Assembly (NCBI RefSeq): GCF_000019525.1
Contig: NC_010506.1
Location: 1,240,001-1,304,000 of the forward strand
Length of the DNA: 64,000 nt
Reading direction: 5' to 3'
From: Shewanella woodyi ATCC 51908
GTDB lineage: Bacteria; Pseudomonadota; Gammaproteobacteria; Enterobacterales; Shewanellaceae
The position numbers were made by a program, and so were the translations under genes. This document shows, piece by piece, positions 27,237 through 35,841 of this stretch (the stretch's first letter is position 1; the number at the start of each line of letters is the position of its first letter). The notes beneath the pieces are model-generated. The model was not told where the DNA came from, did not search any database, and saw only the letters and a program-made list of their open reading frames with translations.

Positions 27237-28172
27237 ATGGCTGGAGCTAGCCTACTGACATTGCTAGATGATATTGCGGCTATTTTGGATGATGTTGCTT
27301 TAATGAGTAAGGTGGCAGCGAAAAAAACGGCTGGTGTATTAGGTGATGATTTAGCACTTAATGCGCAGCAGGTCTCAGGCGTTAGTGCCGATAGAGAGCT
27401 GCCTGTGGTTTGGGCTGTTGCTATAGGTTCATTGAAAAATAAATGTATTTTAGTCCCTGCCGCACTACTTATCAGTGCTTTTATTCCCCAAGCCATCACC
27501 CCTTTACTGATGTTTGGCGGCTTGTTTCTCTGTTTTGAAGGGTTTGAGAAGCTCTACCATAGTTATACTCATCATCGAGTAAAGCACAGTGAAGGTGAGG
27601 AGGGCGCGGTTAGGTTAGTGGATGATCTGGCCGCTTATGAAAAGGAGAAGATCAAAGGGGCTATCCGAACTGACTTTGTGCTTTCTGCCGAGATTATTGC
27701 TATCACTTTAGGCGTGGTTGCTGAGGCGAGTTTTTCAACTCAAGTTGTTACCCTATCTGCGATTGCTTTAATGATGACCATAGGGGTTTATGGTTTAGTG
27801 GCGGGAATTGTGAAACTTGATGATCTGGGCCTCTATTTAAATAGGCGAGAAGGCCCAGGACTCTTTACCCGCTTTGGACGTTGGTTTGGTGGTGGACTGG
27901 TCAACGCCGCGCCTTATTTGATGAAGGGGCTGACCGTCGTTGGAACTGTAGCCATGTTTATGGTGGGTGGTGGAATACTTACCCATGGACTGCATGTGGT
28001 GAGTGAGCATATAACCCATGTGGCAACACTGGTTGGCGAGCTGTCTGTGGTGGGGCCTACACTGTCATTTATCACCCCAAGTCTACTTAACACCCTGTTT
28101 GGCATTGTTGCTGGTGCACTAGCTTTGGCGTTAATCTCAATGGTTCAGAAGATTAGAGGTAATACCAATTAG
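27237..28172 (+). CDS. YedI-like (DUF808) inner-membrane protein
   Basis: A 311-residue membrane protein of the DUF808/YedI family, recognised by its start AGASLLTLLDDIAAILDDVA and the segment SKVAAKKTAGVLGDDLALNA, followed by LPVVWAVAIGSLKNKCILVP. About seven to eight hydrophobic helices. Function unknown in all members. GGGAG lies eight bases before the start. The stop codon TAG falls inside the ATACCAATTAGTAT repeat motif that recurs in this window. Confidence 0.9.
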   Translation: MAGASLLTLLDDIAAILDDVALMSKVAAKKTAGVLGDDLALNAQQVSGVSADRELPVVWAVAIGSLKNKCILVPAALLISAFIPQAITPLLMFGGLFLCFEGFEKLYHSYTHHRVKHSEGEEGAVRLVDDLAAYEKEKIKGAIRTDFVLSAEIIAITLGVVAEASFSTQVVTLSAIALMMTIGVYGLVAGIVKLDDLGLYLNRREGPGLFTRFGRWFGGGLVNAAPYLMKGLTVVGTVAMFMVGGGILTHGLHVVSEHITHVATLVGELSVVGPTLSFITPSLLNTLFGIVAGALALALISMVQKIRGNTN

Positions 28173-28178
28173 TATAAA
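28161..28178. repeat. ATACCAAT-type palindromic motif, copy 1
   Basis: AATACCAATTAGTATAAA. The TAG stop codon of the YedI-like gene lies within it. One of six copies seen in this window, all at or near gene 3' ends. Confidence 0.7.
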
Positions 28179-28701
28179 GATTTGATCGCTCAGCGAGAGT
28201 TTAGCGGGCCTGAGGCAAGATCCTTAATTGCTCCTGCATTAATGACATTCACCACATCCATGTGGCTTGCAACGAGTGTAGAGCATAGTGAAACTAGGGT
28301 TAAGCTCCCTCTTGGTTTATAAAAAGTCACAGCATCAGCACCGCTAAAACTCGCCTGTAAGGAGTGTTTTTGGCTGCCTACTTCTGCGTTGAATGAACTC
28401 ACAAGGGAACAACCATTCCATCATCCATTCGCCTTGAATTAGTTTGCCAAAAGACACTCTGAGTAGATCAACTTCTTATACTGATTGGTATAAGTAGCTT
28501 TTTATCCATTTTTGGTTGTCGGGCCAACTGATTCGGCCCGATCACCTTAGGCATTGAGCCGCTGAAATATTTTCACTCCCTTATAGTAACACTTTGTATC
28601 CACTATTGTTTCGCTTTCAACTTAACTATAACATCTTGTCAACCTTTGGCAGTCTAGTGTCAGCATTCCTTGAATGTGTGCTTAATAGAGAAGAGATAGC
28701 G
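28173..28701. other. Gene-free stretch upstream of the cyclophilin gene
   Basis: About 530 bases with no convincing gene. It holds an ATACCAAT-type palindrome copy at 28475-28494 and a G+C-rich hairpin TCGGGCC...GGCCCGA at 28519-28541. A 70-codon minus-strand frame at 28190-28402 reads like a repeated intergenic element rather than a protein (it looks familiar from Shewanella intergenic repeats, but this is from memory only). Confidence 0.5.
28475..28494. repeat. ATACCAAT-type palindromic motif, copy 2
   Basis: CTTATACTGATTGGTATAAG, with perfect outer arms CTTATAC/GTATAAG around TGATTG. The longest symmetric copy in the window; intergenic. Confidence 0.75.
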
Positions 28702-29349
28702 ATGAAGAAGTTAATATTGAGTTTGGTCTTTGGTTCTACCTTAGTGGCGTGCGGTGGTGGAAGTGATTCAGGAGACACTAGCGTGCCACCGAGTCCTGAG
28801 CCTGCTCCGGAGTTGGCCGCTGACGTATGTTATCTGATGGATACCAGTATGGGAGAGGTGAAGTTGGCCATCGATCTGACCAATACCCCTGTGACTGGCA
28901 ATAACTTTAAGCAGTATGTGGACGAAGGCTTCTATGATGGTGTCATCTTTCATCGAGTGATAACTCAATTTATGGCGCAGACTGGGGGTTTTACACCTGG
29001 ACTCATCTATAAAGAGGGGCGAGATCCCATTACTAACGAATCCGATGTTGGCATAAGCAATGCTCGCGGAACCTTAGCCATGGCACGTACCAGCGCACCT
29101 AACTCTGCGACATCACAGTTCTTTATCAACGCTGTCGATAATACATTTTTAGATAAGGAGCATGCGCAAGATGGGGTGGGCTACGCAGTTTTTGGTAAAG
29201 TTATTGAAGGTTTAGAGGATGTGATCGATCAGATAGATATCGTTAAAACAGGTGTCGCTAAAGATCCTGATGGGAATAGCTTTAGCGATGTCCCTGTTGA
29301 GGATATTGTGATCAATAGTATCTCTGAAACAGCTTGTCCAACACGCTAA
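28702..29349 (+). CDS. Cyclophilin-type peptidyl-prolyl isomerase, lipoprotein
   Basis: A 215-residue protein. A lipoprotein signal MKKLILSLVFGSTLVACGGG gives a lipobox LVAC, then a low-complexity linker with PPSPEPAPEL. The cyclophilin domain follows: VIFHRVITQFMAQTGGF, the core MARTSAPNSATSQFFINAVD, and GYAVFGKVIEGLEDV. It isomerises prolyl bonds of exported proteins, probably anchored in the outer membrane (lipoprotein sorting inferred). The start at 28702 gives the signal peptide at the N-terminus; a longer frame from 28594 adds 36 unconserved residues. A terminator follows shared with the convergent CBS gene. Confidence 0.92.
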   Translation: MKKLILSLVFGSTLVACGGGSDSGDTSVPPSPEPAPELAADVCYLMDTSMGEVKLAIDLTNTPVTGNNFKQYVDEGFYDGVIFHRVITQFMAQTGGFTPGLIYKEGRDPITNESDVGISNARGTLAMARTSAPNSATSQFFINAVDNTFLDKEHAQDGVGYAVFGKVIEGLEDVIDQIDIVKTGVAKDPDGNSFSDVPVEDIVINSISETACPTR

Positions 29350-29359
29350 GATAGATCTC

Positions 29360-29386
29360 AAAGCTAGGAGTGAAGCTCCTAGCTTT
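29360..29386. terminator. Terminator between convergent cyclophilin and CBS genes
   Basis: AAAGCTAGGAG-tgaag-CTCCTAGCTTT perfect 11-bp stem, followed by ACTG then TTTTT. Confidence 0.85.
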
Positions 29387-29414
29387 ACTGTTTTTATAGT
29401 TATGCTAATTGATA

Positions 29415-29837
29415 TTATTGGCTTTTGAGTAGCTCTGCACAGAGTTTCACAAAATCTGAGGATGTCACAATCCCCTCAATCTTACCTTCAGAGTCGACAA
29501 CGGGCAGGCAACCTAGTTTATTATCGATAAAATATTCAACTACGATGGCAAGAGGCTCATCTTGAGCTAACCGTTGAAAGTCAGATTCCATCAAGGGCTG
29601 GATCCCTTGATTTCGCTCTTTTCTATCTAGCGCATCGGCGCCATATTTGTAGATCATAGACATTACAGTGCTTATCATCTTCTTGTGAGTCAGTATGCCT
29701 ACAAGTTTGCCATCAGATTCTGAGATCACTGGTAGATGTCGTACACCGCGGTTTTGCATTAGGCTGTGTGCATCTTTTAAATTGGCTTCATCGCTGATAC
29801 AAACCAGTTGAGTACTCATTATATCCCTGACATTCAT
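29415..29837 (-). CDS. Tandem CBS-domain protein
   Basis: A 140-residue soluble protein made only of two CBS domains. The first starts MNVRDIMSTQLVCISDEANL and contains RGVRHLPVISESDGKLVGIL; the second has DNKLGCLPVVDSEGKIEGIV ending in TSSDFVKLCAEL. CBS pairs bind adenine nucleotides and act as regulatory modules. No attached enzyme or channel domain and no obvious partner gene. GGAGTG lies just upstream of the start. Confidence 0.92.
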   Translation of the reverse strand: MNVRDIMSTQLVCISDEANLKDAHSLMQNRGVRHLPVISESDGKLVGILTHKKMISTVMSMIYKYGADALDRKERNQGIQPLMESDFQRLAQDEPLAIVVEYFIDNKLGCLPVVDSEGKIEGIVTSSDFVKLCAELLKSQ

Positions 29838-30017
29838 TGCACCACTCCTTTTCTCATTAGCTTATTACTTTGATTATATAAGATAAAAAAGATCGCCTGC
29901 TGCAAAATTATCCATAACCTTGAGTTTTGTCTCATAAATGTCATAGTAGTGTTGCAAAATAGATACTCGTAAGACCTCTTACCACTACGAGATGATAAAA
30001 ATAAAGGAATAATAATA

Positions 30018-31787
30018 ATGAACCGGTCTTTTACACGTAGAGATTTTTTAGCCATGTCGGCTAAAGGTGTGGGTGCTGCTGTTGTTTCCTATGGCTTGAT
30101 GGGTTGTAGTAGCAGTGATGATGACGATGCTAGTGCGATTCAAGCAAGCTTTAGTCATGGTATTGCCAGTGGCGATCCTAGCCATAGCGCTGTGATCTTA
30201 TGGACTCGTGTCAGTCCAAGCAGCGAAGGTGATGTGAAAGTAAGTTGGGAAGTGGCAACAGATTCAGGCTTTACCGATCTGGTCACTAATGGCGAAATGG
30301 TAACAACCGCAGAGCGTGATTATACCGTGAAGGTCGATGCCATCGGCCTAGACTCGGGCACAGCTTATTACTACCGCTTTACCTCAGGTGAGCTCTCCTC
30401 TGAAGTGGGCATGACACGCACCTTACCAGAAGGTGCTGTTGACTCCGTTAAATTGGCGGTGATGTCATGTGCTAACTTCCCCGCTGGTTACTTTAATACT
30501 TATGAGCTGGCCGCTCAGCAAGATGAGCTGGATGCAGTGATTCATCTTGGTGATTATATCTATGAGTATGCTCGTGGTGAATATGCCAGCGAGAATGCTG
30601 CAGAACTTGATAGAGAAGTGTTACCAGAGGGCGAGCTGTTTTTACTCAGTGATTACCGTACCCGTTATGGCCAATATCGCGGTGATGCAAGTTTGCAGAA
30701 GCTTCATGCCAAGGTGCCGTTTATCACAGTGTGGGATGATCATGAGGTCGCAAACGATACTTGGTCTGACGGTGCTGAAAACCATAATGAGGGTGAGGGT
30801 AGTTTCGATGACAGAAAAGCTGCTGCTCTTCAGGCCTATTTTGAATGGTTACCGATCCGCCCTTGGAGTGAAGGGAACAATGAAGAAATCTACCGCTCAT
30901 TTAGCTTCGGTGATCTTGTCGACCTGCATATGATGGATACACGCGTCTTAGCGCGTAATAAACCATTGGATTATGCCGATTACATCGATCCAGCAACACA
31001 AGGTATAGACAGTGCGAGGTTTATGGCAGATGTGACGAGTACCGAGCGTACCATGCTAGGTCAAGAGCAGCTGCAGTGGCTACAGCAGAGCCTATTAACG
31101 GCTACCGGAAAATGGCAGGTGTTAGGGCAGCAGGTATTGATGGGCAGAATGTTGCTTCCGGCAGCAATTGCCACTCAGCAGTTAAGTATCGCCGAGTTTG
31201 CTGAGTTGGGAGCGATTGCGCAGATAGCTGCACGGGCTCAGGCCAATGATCCAACTTTAACGGCTAGCGAGTATAGTTTTTTGATCGCGAACCAGCATAG
31301 GTTAACGCCTGAGGTGATGACGCAACTGCAATTGCCTAATATTCCTTATAATTTAGATGCTTGGGATGGTTACGCCTATGAGCGTGAAGTTATCTTAGGC
31401 ACGGCTAAATCAAAAGGGAGTAATCTTGTCGTTATTGCTGGTGATACCCATAATGCCTGGGCAAATGAGCTCAGTGATGCTGGTGGCGATACCGTTGGTG
31501 TTGAGTTTGCAACTAGCTCAGTATCCTCACCAGGCTTAGAGTTTTACTTAGGGATCCCTGCCGATCAGCAAGCTGCAACAGAAGCTGGCGTGACTCAGAT
31601 GGTCGATGGTCTGCAATACACTAACCTGCGCGACCGTGGCTTTATGGTTCTGACTTTCACAGCAGAGCAGGTGCGTAGTGACTGGCACTTTGTTGATACC
31701 ATCGAATCTACGGAGTTTAGTGAAGATATGGATAAACGTTATAGCGCTGTTAGCCAGCTAGGTTCGGCGAAAATAATGCCTGCGTAA
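30018..31787 (+). CDS. phoD: PhoD-family alkaline phosphatase, Tat-exported, probable lipoprotein
   Basis: A 589-residue phosphodiesterase/alkaline phosphatase D. The twin-arginine signal is SFTRRDFLAMSAKG, followed by YGLMGCSSSDDDDAS, a lipobox-like Cys at the cleavage point. An N-terminal Ig-like domain with HGIASGDPSHSAVILWTRVS precedes the metallophosphatase core: AVIHLGDYIYEYARGEY, VWDDHEVANDTWSDG and VIAGDTHNAWANEL. By family it releases phosphate from phosphodiesters outside the cytoplasmic membrane using Fe/Ca. No Pho box was recognised. AAGGAATAATAATA precedes the start; a terminator follows. Confidence 0.94.
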   Translation: MNRSFTRRDFLAMSAKGVGAAVVSYGLMGCSSSDDDDASAIQASFSHGIASGDPSHSAVILWTRVSPSSEGDVKVSWEVATDSGFTDLVTNGEMVTTAERDYTVKVDAIGLDSGTAYYYRFTSGELSSEVGMTRTLPEGAVDSVKLAVMSCANFPAGYFNTYELAAQQDELDAVIHLGDYIYEYARGEYASENAAELDREVLPEGELFLLSDYRTRYGQYRGDASLQKLHAKVPFITVWDDHEVANDTWSDGAENHNEGEGSFDDRKAAALQAYFEWLPIRPWSEGNNEEIYRSFSFGDLVDLHMMDTRVLARNKPLDYADYIDPATQGIDSARFMADVTSTERTMLGQEQLQWLQQSLLTATGKWQVLGQQVLMGRMLLPAAIATQQLSIAEFAELGAIAQIAARAQANDPTLTASEYSFLIANQHRLTPEVMTQLQLPNIPYNLDAWDGYAYEREVILGTAKSKGSNLVVIAGDTHNAWANELSDAGGDTVGVEFATSSVSSPGLEFYLGIPADQQAATEAGVTQMVDGLQYTNLRDRGFMVLTFTAEQVRSDWHFVDTIESTEFSEDMDKRYSAVSQLGSAKIMPA

Positions 31788-31805
31788 CAGACCCCTTCGT
31801 TCGCT

Positions 31806-31833
31806 AAAGCCACCTCAGTTGAGGTGGCTTTTT
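31806..31833 (+). terminator. Intrinsic terminator after phoD
   Basis: AAAGCCACCTCA-gt-TGAGGTGGCTTTTT: perfect stem with T-run. Confidence 0.92.
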
Positions 31834-31906
31834 ATCTCATGTAACAACTTTTGACTTTAAATAGAGCATAAAGCCTATTTTTAGTTTAAAATTTCGCTCC
31901 AAAATC

Positions 31907-31985
31907 TGGTAGGTGTCGGTAATTTTGCTCAATTGGGCAGAGTGAGCCGCGTATCTCCATCTTTTGGATGGCGCCTTACCTACCA
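31907..31985 (+). promoter_or_regulatory. Candidate structured 5' leader (three-way junction) of the phosphoribosyltransferase gene
   Basis: Seven-base arms TGGTAGG (31907-31913) and CCTACCA (31979-31985) enclose two internal hairpins: GCTCA/TGAGC at about 31927-31947 and CCATC-tttt-(G)GATGG at 31957-31971. The closing stem ends 41 bases before the start codon. The layout resembles a three-way-junction riboswitch, but the conserved purine-riboswitch joining segment (GUUUCUACC) is absent, so no known class is claimed. Confidence 0.45.
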
Positions 31986-32026
31986 CATTGACCATATTAT
32001 ATAAATAACAAGATGGGGACGGTTCG

Positions 32027-32593
32027 ATGTCTGATAAACGGTTTATTACAGCTCAAGAGTTACTTGAAGATTCTTTTCGCTTAGCGGCGCAGGTGTATGA
32101 GAGCGGCTTTCGTCCGCAGTTTATTGTGGGCATTTGGCGCGGTGGTGCGCCAATAGGTATCGCGGTTCAGGAGTATTTCGACTTTAAAGAGGTAGAAACC
32201 GATCACATTGCAGTGCGTACCTCCTCATACTACGGCATAGGCACAGATAAGCAGAGTAAACAGATTAAGGTTCATGGTCTGCACTATATCGTCGAGAATG
32301 CTAACGCTGATGATGGGCTTTTGATTGTCGATGATGTTTTTGACTCTGGCCGTAGTATCCATGCCCTTATGGAAAACTTAAGTGATTTGATGCGTCTTAA
32401 CCTACCTAAAGATGTTCGTATCGCTTGCCCTTACTACAAGCCTAAAAATACCGCTGTTCCACTAAAACCTGATTACTTTATCCATGAGTCTGATGAGTGG
32501 TTAGTCTTCCCTCACGAGGTGTCGGGTTTGACTCCGCAGGAGTTAGCTGAGGGTAAGGGCGATCTAAAAAATATTAAAGAGCTGTTCGCTTAA
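32027..32593 (+). CDS. Purine-type phosphoribosyltransferase
   Basis: A 188-residue type I PRT. The PRPP-binding motif is LLIVDDVFDSGRSIHAL, and FIVGIWRGGAPIGIAVQEYF is the early loop, as in hypoxanthine/xanthine-guanine PRTs. By family it joins a purine base to PRPP for salvage in the cytoplasm; the base preference is not decidable from sequence. GGGGACGG lies just upstream of the start. A possible regulatory leader precedes it. The downstream terminator is shared with a convergent small gene. Confidence 0.87.
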   Translation: MSDKRFITAQELLEDSFRLAAQVYESGFRPQFIVGIWRGGAPIGIAVQEYFDFKEVETDHIAVRTSSYYGIGTDKQSKQIKVHGLHYIVENANADDGLLIVDDVFDSGRSIHALMENLSDLMRLNLPKDVRIACPYYKPKNTAVPLKPDYFIHESDEWLVFPHEVSGLTPQELAEGKGDLKNIKELFA

Positions 32594-32605
32594 TCGCAGT
32601 CTTCT

Positions 32606-32623
32606 AATACTGATTGGTATAAA
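32606..32623. repeat. ATACCAAT-type palindromic motif, copy 3
   Basis: AATACTGATTGGTATAAA, 12 bases after the stop codon of the phosphoribosyltransferase gene and directly before its terminator. Confidence 0.7.
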
Positions 32624-32625
32624 AC

Positions 32626-32652
32626 AAAAAGCCAGCTTAATCGCTGGCTTTT
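32626..32652. terminator. Bidirectional intrinsic terminator
   Basis: AAAAAGCCAGC-ttaatc-GCTGGCTTTTT; A- and T-runs on both sides suit both convergent genes. Confidence 0.93.
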
Positions 32653-32659
32653 TGTTTTG

Positions 32660-32872
32660 TTAGAGCTTGTTGATCTGCTCACCGAGCTGGTATGACTTAT
32701 CAGTCACTATGGTCTCTAAGGTTGCAACTCTTTCCTGAAGTTTTACGAGCTCCGCTTTTAAGGCGTCCACTTCACCTGAGTCCACATCTCCTTTGCGTTT
32801 GTTGTATTCCTTATAAGCACTCACCGAAAAAGCGCCGATGATAGCGATAGCTGCAATCTCAAAAGGTCCCAT
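32660..32872 (-). CDS. Small membrane protein with a coiled coil (PspB-like layout)
   Basis: A 70-residue protein: one N-terminal membrane helix (FEIAAIAIIGAFSVSAY), a charged turn, and a C-terminal coiled coil VDALKAELVKLQERVATLET. The size and layout, and the segment RVATLETIVTDKSYQL, resemble PspB, which joins PspC in the phage-shock response, but no psp genes are near, so the link is only structural. GGAG lies eight bases before the start. It converges with the phosphoribosyltransferase gene. Confidence 0.7.
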   Translation of the reverse strand: MGPFEIAAIAIIGAFSVSAYKEYNKRKGDVDSGEVDALKAELVKLQERVATLETIVTDKSYQLGEQINKL

Positions 32873-33068
32873 AACCTATACTCCTTACTCTTTTTTATAA
32901 TTGGGTAATATCAATGCTGTATTAAAATGTATCAAGCTGATCTGTTTAATACAAACCTCATGCCAAAATAAAAAGTGATTTTTATCATCAGGTTAAATTT
33001 AGGCTTAGCCTTTTCTCTGTGATTAACACTACTTTATGGTGAGTCTGGCTAATTTCACCATCTTGGTA

Positions 33069-35702
33069 TTAATGAAGTAATCTCTCCTTAATTCTTACGC
33101 AGCGAACCTCATCTAGGTAGGCGCTAAGTAGAGCTTCTTGACTGGTTTGCGAGAGCTTTCTCTTTTGCAACGCGGTGAGGGAGAAGTTTGTATACTCCTT
33201 TAGGGCTTTTTCGAGGGTTGCTATGCCGCGGTAGCTACATTGAGCCGGAATTAAATGTTTAGCATACAGATCCATAAACTCAGGCGTTTTGCGGCTGTCT
33301 AATTCGCTTAATCTAGTCAACCTTAATTCGGCGGTCATCGCACTTAACTCTGCCTGCTCTTTAGGATAAAGATTGGGAATGACCTGCTCTATGATAGCAG
33401 GGGAAATTCGCTCATCACTTTGAATTCTAGTCAGCCATCGCCGTTTGATATTGGCTTCTGGACGCGATGCTTGAGCTGCAACAAAGGAGAGTTTACCGCT
33501 CTGTGAACTATCATTTTTCTGTTCGGCTAACAGCAGCTTTTTAGCCTTAATATGATCGTAGCGGTTAATCTGTTTGACGATACTCCAGCGCATAGCTTGC
33601 GTTAAGGTAAGGCCGTTAATGTGAGTAGAACCTTCTATGAGTTGCTGCAAGTGATCAAGGGATTGAGTGTTGGTCGCAAGTTGAATATAGGCATTAAACC
33701 ATTGTTTTTGCAGTGCAGGGCTTTGGTTGTAAAACATGGTTTTTCTCAAACTCATCTGAGCCATCCCTTTTAGTGCACTACGGGTATAACTCAGATGCAT
33801 TGGCTGCATCTGCTCCAGATAGGTTTTACTTTTTATCAGCAGCTCTAATACTTGAGCTAATACTTCTGGATTTTGCTCTTGGGGAAGATTAATAAACACC
33901 GCCCCTAAAAATTGATCCAGTGGCAGTTTTCCATCTAATACACTCTCCCACAGGGTTTGCCATAACAATGATTTGAGCAGAGGGTCTTCGAGAGTACTGA
34001 GCTCAAGTTTGGCTGTATCCATAGACTTTGGGTCCAGCTCAACTTTCACGTAACCCCAGTCGTGATCATTGGGATAGACGAGATCGGGACAGCGAACCCC
34101 AATAAGCCGGTTAATTTGGGTCTTTGCACCTTGATACGTGATGGCGACATCTAGGTTACGGTGTAGTTGGCGTCGTCCCTTAGTATATAAACCTAAAGTG
34201 ACTCTTTGCGTGTTTAGCTTATTGCTCAGATCCTTGTTCATGTCACTTGCTGAGCTCTGCAGTACAGTAAATGAGGTGATACGCTTATCTGCGCAGCTAA
34301 AGTCGACTTTTATGTGAGCTGCCGTAGCTTGAAGCTGTGCTTTATCTTGGGGGGAATTGAGGGGCTTTTCACTTGAGGCTAACTTGTTGATAAAGTCGGC
34401 TAGTGTAAGATGCTCGCTTTGTGAGCTCAGAAGATCTGTGAGTGTCTGTCGAAAATGACGGCTTGTGAACTGATACTCAAGCTGTTTGAGTATCGCAGCT
34501 CCCTTAAACGGGCTCATGGCTGGCGTTTTTCCTGCCAGAGAGAGGGCATAGAGCTCATCTTGCTCATAGGCGATTTGCTTCTGTTTCAGGTAGAACTGAT
34601 GCCAAATTGGAGAGTACTCGCCTGCATCAGCTTGCGCCTGTATTGCCATATAACTTGCTAAGCTTTCACGCAGAGAAGAGCGAGCAAGTTCGCCAGCTTC
34701 AGATTGCTCAACAACATTTAACTTGTTTAACCACTGCATAGATACTTGATAGTCGATTTGAGAGGTAAGGCTCTGTTGTGCAAACTTATCTTCGTCACTT
34801 GGAGTTAAATCTTGCTCATTGAAGCTACCTACCCCAATTTTTGAGGAGATGGTTAAAGAGGAGGGCTTGATTATCAGGTCAAATTTATTATTTGGATAGG
34901 GCTGGCCATACTGTTGAGTAAACTTAGCAAGTGCATTGTGGGCGCTGGAAAACCACAGCTCTGAATCGATTGTATCTTTAACCGATTGGCGGGAGATCAA
35001 CCTAAGTGGGAGCTCTGTTGTGGTGTTGTGCCAGATCTGAAAAGGCCCCGCGTAAAGAGGGAGCTGATAGGGAAGCAGCTCTGGGCTTGCTGGAAACTGC
35101 CAGAGATTAAATTCGCCCTTCGAAATCAGCTCTGTCTCGGCTTGAGTCGTTATTACGGTCCAGCTTTTTGGCGCCGTGATATTGAATTGAAAACTAGCTT
35201 TATTACCTTGATTGAAAATAGGCAGGAGCTGGCTGACACTCTCCTCATCGAAATTGGAGTAGAGGTAGATATGTTGATCTAGCGGGTCGATAACACGACT
35301 CATGCCGCTCTTCTCACTGTCGAGTGCAACGCGATAGTGGATCTCTATGGTGTTACTGCCACTCTCCAATAGTCTTGGACTCAGCGTGAACTGCTCTCCA
35401 TCATAGTTAGGGTAGATCTTATGGCCATTGATAATGAAGCTGCTGACTTGAGCTTGGCTAAGGGCTAAGGTGAGTGGCTGTTCACTCTCAGTGAGTTTGA
35501 AGTTAATTTTACTCACCCCATGAAGTTCTGGTTTATCAATGAGTGAGAGTGATACTTGATAGCTGAGCTCTGAGACTCGTGATTCAATTATTGCTCTTTT
35601 GGTCTCTGCTTTTGGGGAGATGGCAACACTAAAAAAGAGGGCGAGAGAGAGTAGAGAGCTAAGGCTGAGGCGCAGCAGATCCAAGGTTAAGGTCCTAATC
35701 AT
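33069..35702 (-). CDS. Exported M1 aminopeptidase-like protein that has lost the zinc site
   Basis: An 877-residue protein with an N-terminal signal (cleaved near SPKAETK). The layout is that of an M1 peptidase: an N-terminal beta-sandwich domain (HGVSKINFKL, NTIEIHYRVAL, YLYSNFDE), a thermolysin-like middle, and a long helical C-terminus. Where M1 enzymes have the zinc-binding HELAHQW, this chain has YQVSMQW (318-324), so both His ligands and the catalytic Glu are replaced while the trailing QW is kept. The third-ligand segment (usually NEGFASY) survives as RESLASYMA (345-353). The exopeptidase GAMEN loop reads GVGSFN (290-295). It cannot be a normal metallopeptidase; a binding or scaffold role is inferred. 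ATG 35702 is used; the upstream TTG at 35735 is less likely. Confidence 0.8.
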   Translation of the reverse strand: MIRTLTLDLLRLSLSSLLSLALFFSVAISPKAETKRAIIESRVSELSYQVSLSLIDKPELHGVSKINFKLTESEQPLTLALSQAQVSSFIINGHKIYPNYDGEQFTLSPRLLESGSNTIEIHYRVALDSEKSGMSRVIDPLDQHIYLYSNFDEESVSQLLPIFNQGNKASFQFNITAPKSWTVITTQAETELISKGEFNLWQFPASPELLPYQLPLYAGPFQIWHNTTTELPLRLISRQSVKDTIDSELWFSSAHNALAKFTQQYGQPYPNNKFDLIIKPSSLTISSKIGVGSFNEQDLTPSDEDKFAQQSLTSQIDYQVSMQWLNKLNVVEQSEAGELARSSLRESLASYMAIQAQADAGEYSPIWHQFYLKQKQIAYEQDELYALSLAGKTPAMSPFKGAAILKQLEYQFTSRHFRQTLTDLLSSQSEHLTLADFINKLASSEKPLNSPQDKAQLQATAAHIKVDFSCADKRITSFTVLQSSASDMNKDLSNKLNTQRVTLGLYTKGRRQLHRNLDVAITYQGAKTQINRLIGVRCPDLVYPNDHDWGYVKVELDPKSMDTAKLELSTLEDPLLKSLLWQTLWESVLDGKLPLDQFLGAVFINLPQEQNPEVLAQVLELLIKSKTYLEQMQPMHLSYTRSALKGMAQMSLRKTMFYNQSPALQKQWFNAYIQLATNTQSLDHLQQLIEGSTHINGLTLTQAMRWSIVKQINRYDHIKAKKLLLAEQKNDSSQSGKLSFVAAQASRPEANIKRRWLTRIQSDERISPAIIEQVIPNLYPKEQAELSAMTAELRLTRLSELDSRKTPEFMDLYAKHLIPAQCSYRGIATLEKALKEYTNFSLTALQKRKLSQTSQEALLSAYLDEVRCVRIKERLLH

Positions 35703-35841
35703 TATTATTTGGCTTAGAGTACCCGATTTCGGCAATTGAGACTATGAGTGTGCACTCTTTTCTACATGGGACAGAGTTAACGGTAATGTGATGAAAAAGG
35801 GCGTATGATACTGCTCCTTTTTTTACCATAGTGCCTATCTT

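Noticed and set aside
28190..28402. 70-codon minus-strand ORF after the YedI-like gene
   Set aside because: No ribosome site and no recognisable domain; it looks like a repeated intergenic segment. Recorded only as part of the gene-free stretch.
31907..31985. Purine riboswitch before the phosphoribosyltransferase gene
   Set aside because: The three-way layout is similar but the conserved joining and loop residues of the purine class are absent.
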